Shown here: one piece after another, positions 1-8,487 of the stretch | How the letters are laid out: every line of letters starts with the position of its first letter | Position numbering within the stretch: the stretch's first letter is position 1 | From: Methylorubrum aminovorans | GTDB lineage: Bacteria; Pseudomonadota; Alphaproteobacteria; Rhizobiales; Beijerinckiaceae | NCBI RefSeq assembly: GCF_022179725.1 | Contig: NZ_BPRC01000001.1 | Coordinates: 744,001 to 808,000, forward strand | DNA: 64,000 bases | Direction: 5' to 3' | Made by a program: the position numbers and the translations under genes | The notes under the pieces: generated by a model | Seen by the model: only the letters and a program-made list of their open reading frames with translations | What the model was told of the DNA's origin: nothing | Databases searched by the model: none

Positions 1-258
1 GAGCGCGGCGATGACCGCCTCAGCCTCCCGTGTCGTGGCGTTGTCGGGGCGGGCGTAGGAGAAGCCGGAGCGATAGGCGTTGTCGGGATCGCGCAGGTAG
101 GTGGTCGAGAGGTGGAGCGGCGGCACCACCGCCCGCGTCACCGGATCGATCCGGCCGAGCGCCTGGGCCGCCAGCGTGCGGGGGCTCCAGGCCTCAGGCG
201 ACAGCCCGTGCGTTGCGGTTGCATCGGAATCGCCGTGAGGCGCGTTGGACCGGCTCAT
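1..258 (-). CDS. Cys/Met metabolism PLP-dependent enzyme (cystathionine gamma-synthase/lyase family), N-terminal part only
   Basis: Reading in from the ATG at 258, the minus strand encodes about 86 residues before the window ends. The stretch contains ALGRIDPVTRAVVPPLHLST followed by TTYLRDPDNAYRSGFSYARP and then N-A-T-T-R-E. This is the conserved N-terminal region of the Cys/Met-metabolism PLP enzyme family (cystathionine gamma-synthase, beta-lyase, gamma-lyase). The PLP lysine and the substrate-specificity residues lie outside the window, so the exact reaction cannot be assigned. The gene is divergent from the tspO-like gene, and hairpin repeats lie in the shared upstream region. Confidence 0.8.
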   Translation of the reverse strand, partial: MSRSNAPHGDSDATATHGLSPEAWSPRTLAAQALGRIDPVTRAVVPPLHLSTTYLRDPDNAYRSGFSYARPDNATTREAEAVIAAL

Positions 259-285
259 GGGTTTCCTCGTTCAGGATCGGCCAGA

Positions 286-331
286 GCATCGTCCCGAAAG
301 GTGGCCGCCGGCTTTCGGGACAGGACGATGC
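286..331. repeat. REP-like hairpin element, copy 1
   Basis: The ends GCATCGTCC and GGACGATGC pair, as do an inner CGAAAG and CTTTCG, with a 5-nt bulge on the right arm. The 23-nt core at 295-317 is identical in reverse complement to 49869-49891. The element lies between divergent genes. It belongs to the REP-like class of extragenic palindromes by structure; its function is unknown. Confidence 0.75.
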
Positions 332-347
332 AAAAACAGGAGAAGAG

Positions 348-382
348 AGCATCGTCCCGGATATCGGATCCGGGACGATGCT
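348..382. repeat. Perfect 14-bp stem hairpin sharing the arm of the neighbouring REP-like element
   Basis: AGCATCGTCCCGGA (348-361) pairs perfectly with TCCGGGACGATGCT (369-382) around a 7-nt loop. The arm repeats the GCATCGTCCCG arm of the hairpin at 286-331, so the two sit in tandem, 16 nt apart, upstream of the tspO-like gene. No T-run follows, so a simple terminator is unlikely. Confidence 0.8.
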
Positions 383-454
383 CCAGGGCGGGCTTGAGCG
401 AATCCGACGGAGCGGGCAAGGCGGGACGATGAGCGACGGAGCTTTGCGCAGCGC

Positions 455-970
455 ATGAGCGCCCTGGACATTCCCGAACGGCCGGCCCTGCCGCCGATCC
501 CGCGGCTCGCCGCCGCGATCCTCCCGGTCGTCTTGGTGACGGCGGTGGGCACGCTCTCGACCGGCTCCAATATCGAGGAATGGTACACGACGATCCGCAA
601 GCCGGCCTTCAACCCACCGAATTGGGTGTTTCCGCTGGCCTGGACCATCCTCTACACGCTGATCGCGATCTCGCTCTGGCGCCTGCTCGGCGCCCGCCCG
701 GTACCGGGCCCGGCCCGTAAGGCTTGGTGGCTGGCGCTGGCCGCCTTTGCTGCCCAACTCGCGCTCAACGCCGCCTGGACGCCGGTCTTCTTCGCCGCTC
801 ACCAGCTCGGCCTGGCGCTGATCGTCGCGCTCGCCATGCTGATCATGATCCTGTGGACGATCCGCCTGTCGTGGCGCTTCGACCGGCCGGCCGCGTGGCT
901 GCTCGTGCCCTACGCCGCCTGGGTGGCGTTCGCCTGTCTGCTGAACGGCACGATCTGGCAGATGAATTGA
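455..970 (+). CDS. tspO: TspO/MBR family protein
   Basis: This is a 171-residue protein with five predicted membrane segments, the usual TspO size and topology. The family signature is present as W-Y-x-x-I-R-K-P-A-F-N-P-P-N-W-V-F, then WTILYTLIAISLW, and later L-N-A-A-W-T-P-V-F-F in the third helix region. Known family members bind porphyrins and related ligands in the outer or plasma membrane, and in Rhodobacter TspO tunes photosynthesis and stress genes. The role here is inferred. The gene converges on cpdR with only 4 bp between the stops. Confidence 0.85.
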   Translation: MSALDIPERPALPPIPRLAAAILPVVLVTAVGTLSTGSNIEEWYTTIRKPAFNPPNWVFPLAWTILYTLIAISLWRLLGARPVPGPARKAWWLALAAFAAQLALNAAWTPVFFAAHQLGLALIVALAMLIMILWTIRLSWRFDRPAAWLLVPYAAWVAFACLLNGTIWQMN

Positions 971-974
971 GGCG

Positions 975-1340
975 TCAGGCGGCCAGCGCCCGCGTCACCG
1001 TCGAGCGCAGATCGGCCAGCGAGAACGGCTTGGTCAGCACGTCGGTGACGATGGCGTCGAGGCCGCGGGCGCGCTCGCGCTGGTCGGCGAAGCCCGTCAT
1101 CAGCAGGATCGTCAGATCGGGGTAGTCGCGCTTGGCCGCGAGCGAGAGCGCGATGCCGTCCATCAAGGGCATGCGGATGTCGGTCAGCATCAGGTCGAAG
1201 CCGCCGCCCGCCTCCGACAGGCGATCGAGGCCGTCACTGCCGTCGATGGCCGTGACGACGGTGTGACCGTCCAGTTCCAGCCCGCGCTTGAGGAAGCCGC
1301 GAACCGTATCCTCGTCATCCACGAGCAGGATGCGCGCCAT
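975..1340 (-). CDS. cpdR: CpdR-like single-domain response regulator
   Basis: This is a 121-residue receiver with no output domain. The acidic pair D8/D9, the phospho-acceptor D54 (LTDIRMPLMDG), T82 and K104 are all present. The block LLMTGFADQRERARGLDA matches the CpdR subgroup closely, in which an ADQRERAxGLDA segment is characteristic. In Caulobacter and rhizobia, unphosphorylated CpdR primes ClpXP for cell-cycle proteolysis and is phosphorylated through the CckA-ChpT relay. That role here is inferred from family resemblance. Confidence 0.85.
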   Translation of the reverse strand: MARILLVDDEDTVRGFLKRGLELDGHTVVTAIDGSDGLDRLSEAGGGFDLMLTDIRMPLMDGIALSLAAKRDYPDLTILLMTGFADQRERARGLDAIVTDVLTKPFSLADLRSTVTRALAA

Positions 1341-1502
1341 GGTCGGGCGTCCTCTACCAGTCCTTACGATGTGGATCGCTGCGCCCGAGTGACCGTGCGG
1401 AAGCGTGGCCTGTCAAGCCGTCTGCGCCGACAGAGTTCCCTCCGCGGGCAATTTCCGGCAAGTGTCGCGAAGTTATCAGGAATTTGCCGGACTGGCTCCG
1501 GG

Positions 1503-2072
1503 TCAGGTGCCGCCGAACAAATCCGCGTCGCTGCTGTCGTAATCGACGAGGCCGACAAAGGGGAGCTGGCGAAATGCATGGGCCGCATCCATGCCGTAGC
1601 CGACCACGAACACATCCGGGCAGGTAAAGCCGACGAAATCGGCGTCGATCGTGACTGCGCGCTTGCCGGGCTTTTCCAGGAGAACGGCGGTGAGGACACG
1701 CTTGGCCCCGCGCGCCATCAGCAGATCCTTGGCGAAAACGACCGTGCGGCCGGATTCGAGGATGTCGTCGATCAGCAGCACGTCCCGCCCGCGCACCTCG
1801 CTCTGGACGTCGCGCAGGATCTCCACCTGCCCGGAGGAGACGGTGGAAGTGCGGTAGCTCGACAGATGCACGAACTCGACCTGCGGCGAGAGCCCGGCCC
1901 GATGCAGCGCGCGCAACAGGTCGGCGGCGAACATGAAGCTGCCTTTGAGCACGGCGACGACGAGCAGATTCTCGGGCTTGGCCGCGACGATCTCGGCCGC
2001 CAACTCCTCGTTGCGCTTGGCGATCGCTGCCTCGTCGAACAGGACGCGGACGCGTTTCGATGCGGTGCTCAT
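1503..2072 (-). CDS. hpt: Hypoxanthine phosphoribosyltransferase
   Basis: The 189-residue protein salvages hypoxanthine and/or guanine with PRPP to give IMP or GMP. The PRPP loop is at residues 98-110 (VLLIDDILESGRT), and the pyrophosphate-loop segment VVAVLKGSFMF is at 38-48. I chose the ATG at 2072 (MSTASKRVRV) because upstream in-frame starts would add about 51 residues of low-complexity sequence that the family lacks. It is a single gene on the minus strand. guaA, the other GMP-forming enzyme here, lies far away at 60.7 kb. Confidence 0.9.
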   Translation of the reverse strand: MSTASKRVRVLFDEAAIAKRNEELAAEIVAAKPENLLVVAVLKGSFMFAADLLRALHRAGLSPQVEFVHLSSYRTSTVSSGQVEILRDVQSEVRGRDVLLIDDILESGRTVVFAKDLLMARGAKRVLTAVLLEKPGKRAVTIDADFVGFTCPDVFVVGYGMDAAHAFRQLPFVGLVDYDSSDADLFGGT

Positions 2073-2286
2073 GCGGCTCTTGCTGTTGTCGCTGGCTTCT
2101 CGACGGCACGGGCCGCCCTCGGCCGTCCCGTTCCCCACCATATCATGCGCGGTCGCCTCCGCCAGCGTCGCAGGCCGGCTGAGCGGGGACAGACGTTGAT
2201 ATCGGCGAGCCAGGAGCAACGGCATCCGCAGACGGCGGGTCGGATTTTATGCTACTCCGTTCGTCGTCACAGTCGGAGGCTCGAAC

Positions 2287-2571
2287 ATGCAATCCGCCGA
2301 GAAGATCAGCATCACCATGACGCCCGAGCAGCTTCGGGCGGTGCGCGAGAGCGTCGCCGCCGGCGAGTACGCCTCGACCAGCGAAGTCCTGCGCGACGCC
2401 GTGCGGCTCTGGCAGCGCCAGCGTCAGGAGGACGCCGAGCGCCTCAACGTCATCCGTGCCCGCATCCGCCGCTCGCTGGATGATCCGCGGCCGGCGCTCA
2501 GCTTCGAGGACGTCGAGGCACATCTGGAGGCCTTGTTCGCCGAGGCCGAGCAGGGATCCGATCGTGCGTAG
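2287..2571 (+). CDS. parD: ParD-family type II antitoxin
   Basis: The 94-residue protein has an N-terminal ribbon-helix-helix segment (KISITMTPEQLRAVRESVAA, then GEYASTSEVLRDAVRLW) and a charged C-terminal half that would wrap the toxin. This is the standard ParD/CopG-like antitoxin layout. The antitoxin usually binds its own promoter and represses the operon. The toxin gene starts inside its last codons, which is typical of translationally coupled TA pairs. Confidence 0.9.
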   Translation: MQSAEKISITMTPEQLRAVRESVAAGEYASTSEVLRDAVRLWQRQRQEDAERLNVIRARIRRSLDDPRPALSFEDVEAHLEALFAEAEQGSDRA

Positions 2572-2893
2572 GCTGCGCGTCGAATTCCAACCCGACGCGG
2601 TGGCCGACCTGGCCGACATCTTCCGTACGGTGCTGCGTCTGAGCCAGAACCTGCCCGTCGCGCGAGGATTCGTGCGCCGGATCAGAGATCGGTGCGGCCG
2701 GATCGGCGACGCGACCCATGGCGGTCGCCCTCGGGACGATCTGGAGCCCGGCCTGCACACGGTGCCGTTCGAGCATTCAGCCGTCATCGCATACCGGGTC
2801 GAGGCCGACTGGGTGCGCATCGTCAATGTCTTCTACGGCGGCCGAGACTTCGAAGCGCTCTACCGCAGCCCTTCGCCGGACGGCGACGATTAG
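2564..2893 (+). CDS. parE: ParE/RelE-superfamily toxin
   Basis: The GTG at 2564 overlaps the end of parD by 8 bp and gives a 109-residue protein, the normal size of a ParE toxin. Recognisable segments are VEFQPDAVADLADIF at the N-terminus, a central RIGDATHGGRPRDDL, and the C-terminal VRIVNVFYGGRDFEALY strand. ParE toxins poison DNA gyrase, whereas other members of the fold cut mRNA; the target here is not shown by sequence. Longer in-frame starts lie inside parD and were rejected. I see no mobile-element remnant next to the pair. Confidence 0.88.
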   Translation: MRRLRVEFQPDAVADLADIFRTVLRLSQNLPVARGFVRRIRDRCGRIGDATHGGRPRDDLEPGLHTVPFEHSAVIAYRVEADWVRIVNVFYGGRDFEALYRSPSPDGDD

Positions 2894-2911
2894 CTCCGCA
2901 AGACGCGCCTA

Positions 2912-3658
2912 TCAATGTTCGCCCGGTCCCGCGCCCTCGCCGGCGAGCTTACCCGCGAAACGCACCTCGATCTGACGCCCCTTCTCGGGCGGGGCGGAGA
3001 GACTTGCCTTGAACCGCGCCCGCTCGCCGGGCTCCAGCGCGGAACGCGGCCCCGGCACGCTCCAGCGGTAGAGCGGCTGTCCCTCGGCGTCGCGCACCTC
3101 GACCTCGATCGGCGGGACGTCGACGCGCTCCCGACCAACGGAGACGAGGTCGCCTTCCACGATGAGCCGCGCGGGGTTGCTACCCTCGGCCGGCACCTGG
3201 AAGGCGGCGACGTCGGAGAGGTCGATGCCGCGCAGATTCACCGGCAGGCCCACGCGGGCGAACAGCCCGGCGGTCTGTGGCATTGCCCGCACGACGGTGG
3301 CACGGCCGAGGAGTACCAGCGGCAGGGCGGCGGCCAGAACGAGGCAGGCGGCCAGCGCCGGTGAGAGCCGGCGGGCCTTCTTCGGCTTGCCGCGCCGCCC
3401 CGCCTTCGCAGCCGCCGGACGCGAACGCCGCACGGGCTCCTCGACGGGGGCCTCGGGAGTGGGCGCGGGATCCTGCGGCGGAGGCGAAGCGGGCTCGTCC
3501 TCGGCCGCCATCTCGTCGAACATGGCGGCGACGACCTCGTCGGCCGAGATGAACCAAGTCTCGCGGCAGGCCGCGCAGCGCACCGAGCGCCCGCTGGTTC
3601 CGACGCGCTCGGCATCGATGCGATACTCGCTGGCGCAGGCCGGGCAGACGATCAACAT
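2912..3658 (-). CDS. MJ0042-type zinc-ribbon membrane protein
   Basis: The 248-residue protein starts with a CxxC zinc ribbon: C5 and C8, then C28 and C31. A Pro/Glu-rich linker and a basic stretch (RRGKPKKARR) lead to one membrane helix around residues 100-118. The C-terminal part has the beta-rich look of the periplasmic domains attached to such ribbons (DUF3426-like). The position divergent from ftsE is common in related alphaproteobacteria. The function is not established. Confidence 0.75.
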   Translation of the reverse strand: MLIVCPACASEYRIDAERVGTSGRSVRCAACRETWFISADEVVAAMFDEMAAEDEPASPPPQDPAPTPEAPVEEPVRRSRPAAAKAGRRGKPKKARRLSPALAACLVLAAALPLVLLGRATVVRAMPQTAGLFARVGLPVNLRGIDLSDVAAFQVPAEGSNPARLIVEGDLVSVGRERVDVPPIEVEVRDAEGQPLYRWSVPGPRSALEPGERARFKASLSAPPEKGRQIEVRFAGKLAGEGAGPGEH

Positions 3659-3824
3659 GACGATGGGGCCGCGTCGGTCTCAGGTCCCGGCAGCGGGTTG
3701 CCGCGCTCTCGAAAAGGACACAAACGTTGTCCCCGAGTGTGGTTAACCGGTCGTGAAGTTGAGTACGGCACAGGAGTCCTGTGTCGGGCACAGAGCGTGG
3801 AGTGAGCGGGCGTTGTCGGCTGGG

Positions 3825-4526
3825 ATGAAAACGGGCAGCCTCCTGTCCGGCGCGGAGGAGCCCGTCGTCCGGTTCGAGAGCGTCGGCATGCGCTACGGCC
3901 TCGGATCGGAGGTGCTGTCGGATGTCAGCTTCGAGATCGCGCCGCACTCGTTCCAGTTTCTCACCGGGCCTTCGGGGGCCGGCAAGACGACGCTGCTGCG
4001 CCTGATCCTACTCTCGGTCCGCCCCACCCGCGGCCTCGTCTCGATCTTCGGCAAGGAAGTGAGCGGCATCTCGAACGACGCGCTCACGGGCTTGCGCCGC
4101 CGCATGGGCGTGGTGTTCCAGGATTTCCGCCTGCTCGATCACCTCACGACCTACGAGAACGTGGCGCTGCCCCTGCGTGTGCAGGAGCGGTCGGAGGCGA
4201 GCTACCGGGCGGAGGTCGTCGAGCTGCTGCGCTGGGTCGGCCTGGGCGAGCGCATGCACGTCCTGCCGCCTCTGCTGTCGGGCGGCGAGAAGCAGCGCGC
4301 GGCAATCGCGCGCGCGCTGATCGCGCGTCCGGAACTGCTTCTGGCCGATGAGCCGACCGGCAATGTCGATCCGAGCCTCGCCCGACGCCTGCTGCGGCTG
4401 TTCATGGAGTTGAACCGGCTCGGCACTTCCGTGGTGATCGCCACTCACGATTACAGCCTGATGGATCTCGTCGAGGCGCGCCGCATGGTGCTGGCCGAGG
4501 GCCGTCTGCGGGTGGAGGGCCCATGA
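3825..4526 (+). CDS. ftsE: Cell division ATP-binding protein FtsE
   Basis: The 233-residue ABC ATPase has Walker A GPSGAGKT (48-55), the Q-loop at Q99, the signature LSGGEKQR (151-158), Walker B LLLADE (171-176) and the switch His in IATHDYSLM. It pairs with FtsX in the inner membrane, and in other bacteria the complex controls periplasmic peptidoglycan hydrolases at the divisome. I took the ATG at 3825 because it gives the usual family length; an upstream start at 3753 would add 24 unconserved residues. Its stop overlaps the ftsX start as ATGA. Confidence 0.9.
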   Translation: MKTGSLLSGAEEPVVRFESVGMRYGLGSEVLSDVSFEIAPHSFQFLTGPSGAGKTTLLRLILLSVRPTRGLVSIFGKEVSGISNDALTGLRRRMGVVFQDFRLLDHLTTYENVALPLRVQERSEASYRAEVVELLRWVGLGERMHVLPPLLSGGEKQRAAIARALIARPELLLADEPTGNVDPSLARRLLRLFMELNRLGTSVVIATHDYSLMDLVEARRMVLAEGRLRVEGP

Positions 4527-5500
4527 GCGACGTGCGCGCGCCCTCGCGAAGCGACGCAAGCCCGGCCCGGGCGGCGTCTCCCCCGGAGCCGGCTCTTCCG
4601 GCCAACCTGCGCCGCAACGCGCCTTTGGTGCCGACCGATTCCGCCGCGAGCCGGGCGCTCGCGGCCGTCATCGCCATCCTCACCTTCCTCGCCGCGCTCT
4701 GCGCCGGTGCGGCGGAGATCGCCGTCTCCAGCGCCGGCCAGTGGCAGAGCAGCGTCGCGCAGGAAGTGACGGTGCAGGTCCGCCCGAGCGCCGGGCGCGA
4801 CATCGAGGCTGATGTGCGGCAGGCGGAGAGCCTAGCGCGGGCCGCACCCGGCATTGCCGGCGCGCGCATCTTCACCAAGGCGGAGTCGGAGCGACTGCTC
4901 GAACCCTGGCTCGGCAGCGGCCTCGATCTGTCGGACCTGCCGGTTCCGCGCCTGATCGCGCTGACGCTCGCGAGCGACCGCGCTGCCGACCTTGCGGCCC
5001 TGCGCACCGCGCTCACTGCGGCGCTGCCGGGTGTGGCGAGCCTCGACGATCATGCCTTGTGGCTCCAGCGGCTCTCCACCATGGCCAACACCTTCGCCGG
5101 CATCGGCATCGGCATCGTCCTCCTCGTGCTGTTCGCCACAGGTCTCGCCGTGGTCTTCGCGACGCGCGGCGCCATGGCGGGCAATCGCGAGGTGGTGGAA
5201 GTGCTGCATTTCGTGGGTGCGGACGACGACTACATCGCCAAGGCGTTTCAGAGTCGCTTCTTCCGCCTCGGGCTGAGGGGTGGGGCGTTGGGTGCCGGCG
5301 CCGCGCTGCTGACCTGCGCGCTGGCCGGCCTCCTCGCCCGGATGTGGCGTTCGGGCCCGGCAGGCGAGGAGATCGAGGCGCTGTTCGGCACGTTCCAGAT
5401 CGGCTGGCAGGGTTACGCGGTCATCGTGTTCATCGGTGTGGTCGCCTCCCTCGTCACGGCGGCCGTGTCGCGGTTCACGGTGCGCCGCTTCCTCCGGTAG
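4523..5500 (+). CDS. ftsX: Cell division protein FtsX (ABC permease)
   Basis: The 325-residue integral membrane protein has a first helix near residues 45-70, a large periplasmic domain (about 75-190) and three C-terminal helices, which is the FtsX topology. The family feature T-R-G-A-M-A-G-N-R-E-V-V-E-V-L-H-F-V-G-A-D-D-D-Y-I-A follows the second helix. It starts within the ftsE stop codon (4-bp overlap), so the two are translationally coupled. The N-terminal 40 residues are Pro/Ala rich and probably cytoplasmic. Confidence 0.88.
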   Translation: MSDVRAPSRSDASPARAASPPEPALPANLRRNAPLVPTDSAASRALAAVIAILTFLAALCAGAAEIAVSSAGQWQSSVAQEVTVQVRPSAGRDIEADVRQAESLARAAPGIAGARIFTKAESERLLEPWLGSGLDLSDLPVPRLIALTLASDRAADLAALRTALTAALPGVASLDDHALWLQRLSTMANTFAGIGIGIVLLVLFATGLAVVFATRGAMAGNREVVEVLHFVGADDDYIAKAFQSRFFRLGLRGGALGAGAALLTCALAGLLARMWRSGPAGEEIEALFGTFQIGWQGYAVIVFIGVVASLVTAAVSRFTVRRFLR

Positions 5501-5739
5501 GATTCGGAGCGGGATCGAACCGTTAACCTTTCGACAACCATTCGGAACCGAGAGTCCCGGCACCGACATCGTCATGAGCGCCTGTTTCGTCCGAGATGTT
5601 TCCGCGAGCGCCACGCCGACAGGCGAGCGGCCCCGGCCGGCTCCCGATCCGCTCCGACTCCGATGCCGCTTGCGAGGCGCTCGGTTGGCCATGGGCGGCG
5701 CTGTCGGATCGGGCCGCGCCGCAGACCGCCTCCGTCCGG

Positions 5740-6444
5740 ATGCCTAAGGAACGCGCGCCGTCCCGGCGCGGCATCCGCCTCCTTCAAGTCGTCGTCGGTC
5801 TCGCCGTTCTTGGCATGCTGGCGCTGGCGGGCGGCTTCCTTGCCTTCGTCGCCATGGTCGAGCAGGCGGAGCGGCCGAGCCTGGACGGCGTCGACGGCAT
5901 CGTTGCCATGACCGGTGGCTCGCAGCGTGTCGGCGACGCCATCGACCTGCTCGCGGCCGGCCACGGAAAGCGGCTCCTGATCTCCGGCGTCAACGAGCGC
6001 ACGACCCGCGACGAGATCGTCCGGCTCAACCCGTCCCAGGAGCAGTGGATCACCTGCTGCGTCGATCTCGATTACCGGGCACGCAACACCATCGGGAACG
6101 CCATCGAGACGCGGCGCTGGATGCGGCGCCACCGGTTCGAGACCGTCGCGGTCGTGACGTCGAGCTACCACATGCCCCGCACGCTCGTGGAATTGCGGCA
6201 TGCCCTGCGCGATGGCGAGACGCTGATTCCTTACCCGGTCGTTGCCGACGGGCTCGATCTCGGGCGATGGTGGGCGGATCCGTCGGTCACGCGCCTACTC
6301 GGGGCCGAGTATCTCAAGTTTCTCATCGCCTGGGCGCGGACTCAAGTGGAGTCCGACCCGGAGCAGTCGCGCTTCGCCGTGCTGATCGGCCGCCGCCCGC
6401 CGGTCAAAGTCGTCGCCGAGCGCCTTCTGCGCGAGACGAACTGA
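5740..6444 (+). CDS. YdcF/ElyC-family DUF218 membrane protein
   Basis: After one N-terminal membrane helix (LLQVVVGLAVLGMLALAGGF), the protein carries the DUF218 fold. It shows D-G-I-V-A-M-T-G-G early, KRLLISGVNERTT, a conserved acidic/Arg region with R-N-T-I-G-N-A and the block VVTSSYHMPRTLVELR. ElyC/SanA relatives act in envelope integrity and peptidoglycan metabolism, so placement just after ftsEX fits. The ATG at 5740 puts the helix near the N-terminus. An ATG at 5596 would add 48 residues of poor coding quality; neither start has a clear Shine-Dalgarno. Confidence 0.8.
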   Translation: MPKERAPSRRGIRLLQVVVGLAVLGMLALAGGFLAFVAMVEQAERPSLDGVDGIVAMTGGSQRVGDAIDLLAAGHGKRLLISGVNERTTRDEIVRLNPSQEQWITCCVDLDYRARNTIGNAIETRRWMRRHRFETVAVVTSSYHMPRTLVELRHALRDGETLIPYPVVADGLDLGRWWADPSVTRLLGAEYLKFLIAWARTQVESDPEQSRFAVLIGRRPPVKVVAERLLRETN

Positions 6445-6480
6445 TCGTGAGGCGTTCGTTGGGCCCGCCCGATGCATCGG

Positions 6481-6858
6481 TCACAGGAGCGGCCGAAGCG
6501 AGAGCATCGCCTCCAGCACGGTCCTGACGCAGACCGGCTTCTCGAGCCGTCTCACTCCGGCGTAACGCGCGGGCAAGGCGGCTTCATCGTACCCGGTCAC
6601 GATCAGGAGCGGCACCGCCCGCGCGATCAGTCGATCGGCGACGGCGTAAGAGCGCTCCCCCCGGAGATCGATGTTGAGAATCGCGCCGTCCACGATCGCC
6701 GGCGATTCGACGAGCGTCAGGGCGGCCCCGACGGTCGCGAACGGGCCGAGGACGATCGCCCCGGCGCTCCGCAAACCGCCACGAAGCTCGTCGGCCCAGA
6801 AGTAATCGTCCTCGGCGATCAGGACGCTGCGGCCGAGGAGGTCCCTGTCCGACACCAT
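6481..6858 (-). CDS. Stand-alone receiver-domain response regulator
   Basis: The 125-residue protein is a receiver with no output domain. D17/D18 form the acidic pocket, D64 is the likely phospho-acceptor (GAILNIDLRGE), T88 (IVTGYDE) and K107 (RLEKPV) complete the active site. This subtype, with NIDLRG around the aspartate, is common in Hyphomicrobiales and often sits near HWE-type histidine kinases. No kinase is visible here, so its partner is unknown. Confidence 0.82.
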   Translation of the reverse strand: MVSDRDLLGRSVLIAEDDYFWADELRGGLRSAGAIVLGPFATVGAALTLVESPAIVDGAILNIDLRGERSYAVADRLIARAVPLLIVTGYDEAALPARYAGVRRLEKPVCVRTVLEAMLSLRPLL

Positions 6859-7214
6859 GGCACTCCCTGGGATCTAGTTCCGCTGGGTGCGGGCCATTCC
6901 TGCATGCGCGCGATTTTTTGGCAGCGCCAATCAATTGCCGGCGATAGGGGTGGGATAGCTGTCTCTTGCGCACCATCGCTTCGTGCAGCCGGCGCGCAGA
7001 AGTCGCATGTGTCCGGGTCGGGACAGGTCCCCTTCGAGCGCCGCACGAGACCCATGACGCCGCCTCTTCCTGCTCTGCGAAGGCGGTTCGGCGGAAGGCT
7101 TGTGAGGGGTACGCGGGCTCTATGGATCTGGCCGAGGATCTGGCCAAGACGGGACGGTTCATGCACAGGAGGCGCGTCGTCTCCTGTCCGCCTCGCCCTC
7201 GTCCCGACTGTCGC
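6859..7214. other. Intergenic region between a divergent receiver gene and proB
   Basis: This 356-bp stretch separates the minus-strand receiver gene from proB. An in-frame extension of proB up to 6966 exists but has poor coding character. obgE, which often precedes proB in related genomes, is absent. I see no convincing promoter, terminator or small gene. Confidence 0.5.
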
Positions 7215-8348
7215 ATGACCCTGGTCCGCCCGCCCGCACTCGAAGATTTCCGCCGCGTCGTCGTGAAGGTGGGCTCGGCTCTCCTCGTGGATCGTGCGCG
7301 CGGGCGCCTGCGCCACGCGTGGCTCGCCGCGCTCGCCGAAGACATCGCCGACCTGCACGGTCGTGGCGTCGACGTGGTGGTCGTTTCCTCCGGTGCGATC
7401 GCCCTCGGGCGCACGGTGCTGGGACTTCCCCCCGGAGCGCTGCGCCTGGAGGAGAGTCAGGCCTCAGCAGCGGTCGGGCAGATCGCGCTCGCCCGCTACT
7501 GGACCGAGGCGCTCGGCCACCACGACATCGTCGCGGGCCAGGTGCTGGTGACGCCCAAGGACACCGAGGAGCGTCGCCGCTACCTCAACGCCCGCGCGAC
7601 CGTGCAGAAGCTGCTGGAAGTGCGTGCGGTTCCGGTCGTCAACGAGAACGACACGGTGGCCACCGCCGAGATCCGCTACGGCGACAACGACCGGCTGGCG
7701 GCGCGCGTCGCCACCATGATCGGCGCCGACGTGCTGGTGCTGTTCTCCGACATCGACGGCCTCTACACCGCACCGCCCCACAGCGATCCGCAGGCGCGCC
7801 ACCTTCCGGTGGTCGAGCGGGTGACGCCGGAGATCGAGGCGATGGCGGGCGGCCCCGCCTCCGAACTGTCCCGCGGCGGCATGCGCACCAAGGTCGAGGC
7901 CGCCAAGATCGCCGCGAGCGGCGGGACCCACATGGTCATCGCCGACGGCCGCGGAAAGAACCCGCTGCGCGTCGTCCGCGAAGGCGGGCGCTGCACGTGG
8001 TTCCTGTCAGGCTCGACCCCCACCGCCGCGCGCAAGACCTGGATCGCCGGTTCTCTGGAAGCGTCCGGGACGCTGGTGGTCGATGCCGGCGCCGCCCGCG
8101 CGCTCGCGGGCGGGGCGAGCCTTCTACCGGTGGGCGTCACCGCCATCGAAGGCAGCTTCGCCAAGGGCGATACCGTGCTGATCCGAGGGCCGGAAGGGCG
8201 CATCCTGGGGCGGGGCCTCGTCGCCTACGACAGCGCGGATGCCGCCGCGATCATCGGACGCTCAAGCCGCGAGATTGCCGCCGCGTCAGTTCAGGCCGGA
8301 CGCACGGAGATGATCCACCGCGACGATCTCGCCATGATCGGAACCTGA
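7215..8348 (+). CDS. proB: Glutamate 5-kinase
   Basis: The 377-residue enzyme phosphorylates glutamate as the first step of proline synthesis. It has an N-terminal amino-acid kinase domain ([12 protein letters not shown], then [20 protein letters not shown] and FSDIDGLYT) and a C-terminal PUA domain (about 275-360, with [20 protein letters not shown]). I placed the start at the ATG at 7215 ([20 protein letters not shown]), which gives the normal ProB length. proA follows 139 bp downstream on the same strand, so the two probably form a proline operon. Confidence 0.93.
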   Translation: MTLVRPPALEDFRRVVVKVGSALLVDRARGRLRHAWLAALAEDIADLHGRGVDVVVVSSGAIALGRTVLGLPPGALRLEESQASAAVGQIALARYWTEALGHHDIVAGQVLVTPKDTEERRRYLNARATVQKLLEVRAVPVVNENDTVATAEIRYGDNDRLAARVATMIGADVLVLFSDIDGLYTAPPHSDPQARHLPVVERVTPEIEAMAGGPASELSRGGMRTKVEAAKIAASGGTHMVIADGRGKNPLRVVREGGRCTWFLSGSTPTAARKTWIAGSLEASGTLVVDAGAARALAGGASLLPVGVTAIEGSFAKGDTVLIRGPEGRILGRGLVAYDSADAAAIIGRSSREIAAASVQAGRTEMIHRDDLAMIGT

Positions 8349-8425
8349 CGCGACCTGTTCCAGTAGACCAAGTTAACATCGACGCTTGTTCAACCCCAAG
8401 GCGATGTGCAAAGGGGCGCAGGAGG

Positions 8426-8437
8426 GTGCATATGCAC
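8426..8437. promoter_or_regulatory. Perfect 12-bp palindrome upstream of proA
   Basis: GTGCATATGCAC is a perfect palindrome lying 51 bp before the chosen proA start, in the proB-proA gap. It could be a regulator site or chance. No matching second site was noticed near other proline genes. Confidence 0.3.
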
Positions 8438-8487
8438 TCAAATGCCCAATCGCGCCGCCAGATCGGCGGCAGACAGGAAGCAGGAAC

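Noticed and set aside
2287..2893. ParDE pair as part of a mobile island
   Set aside because: The flanks are ordinary core genes and no transposase, tRNA or direct repeat is visible.
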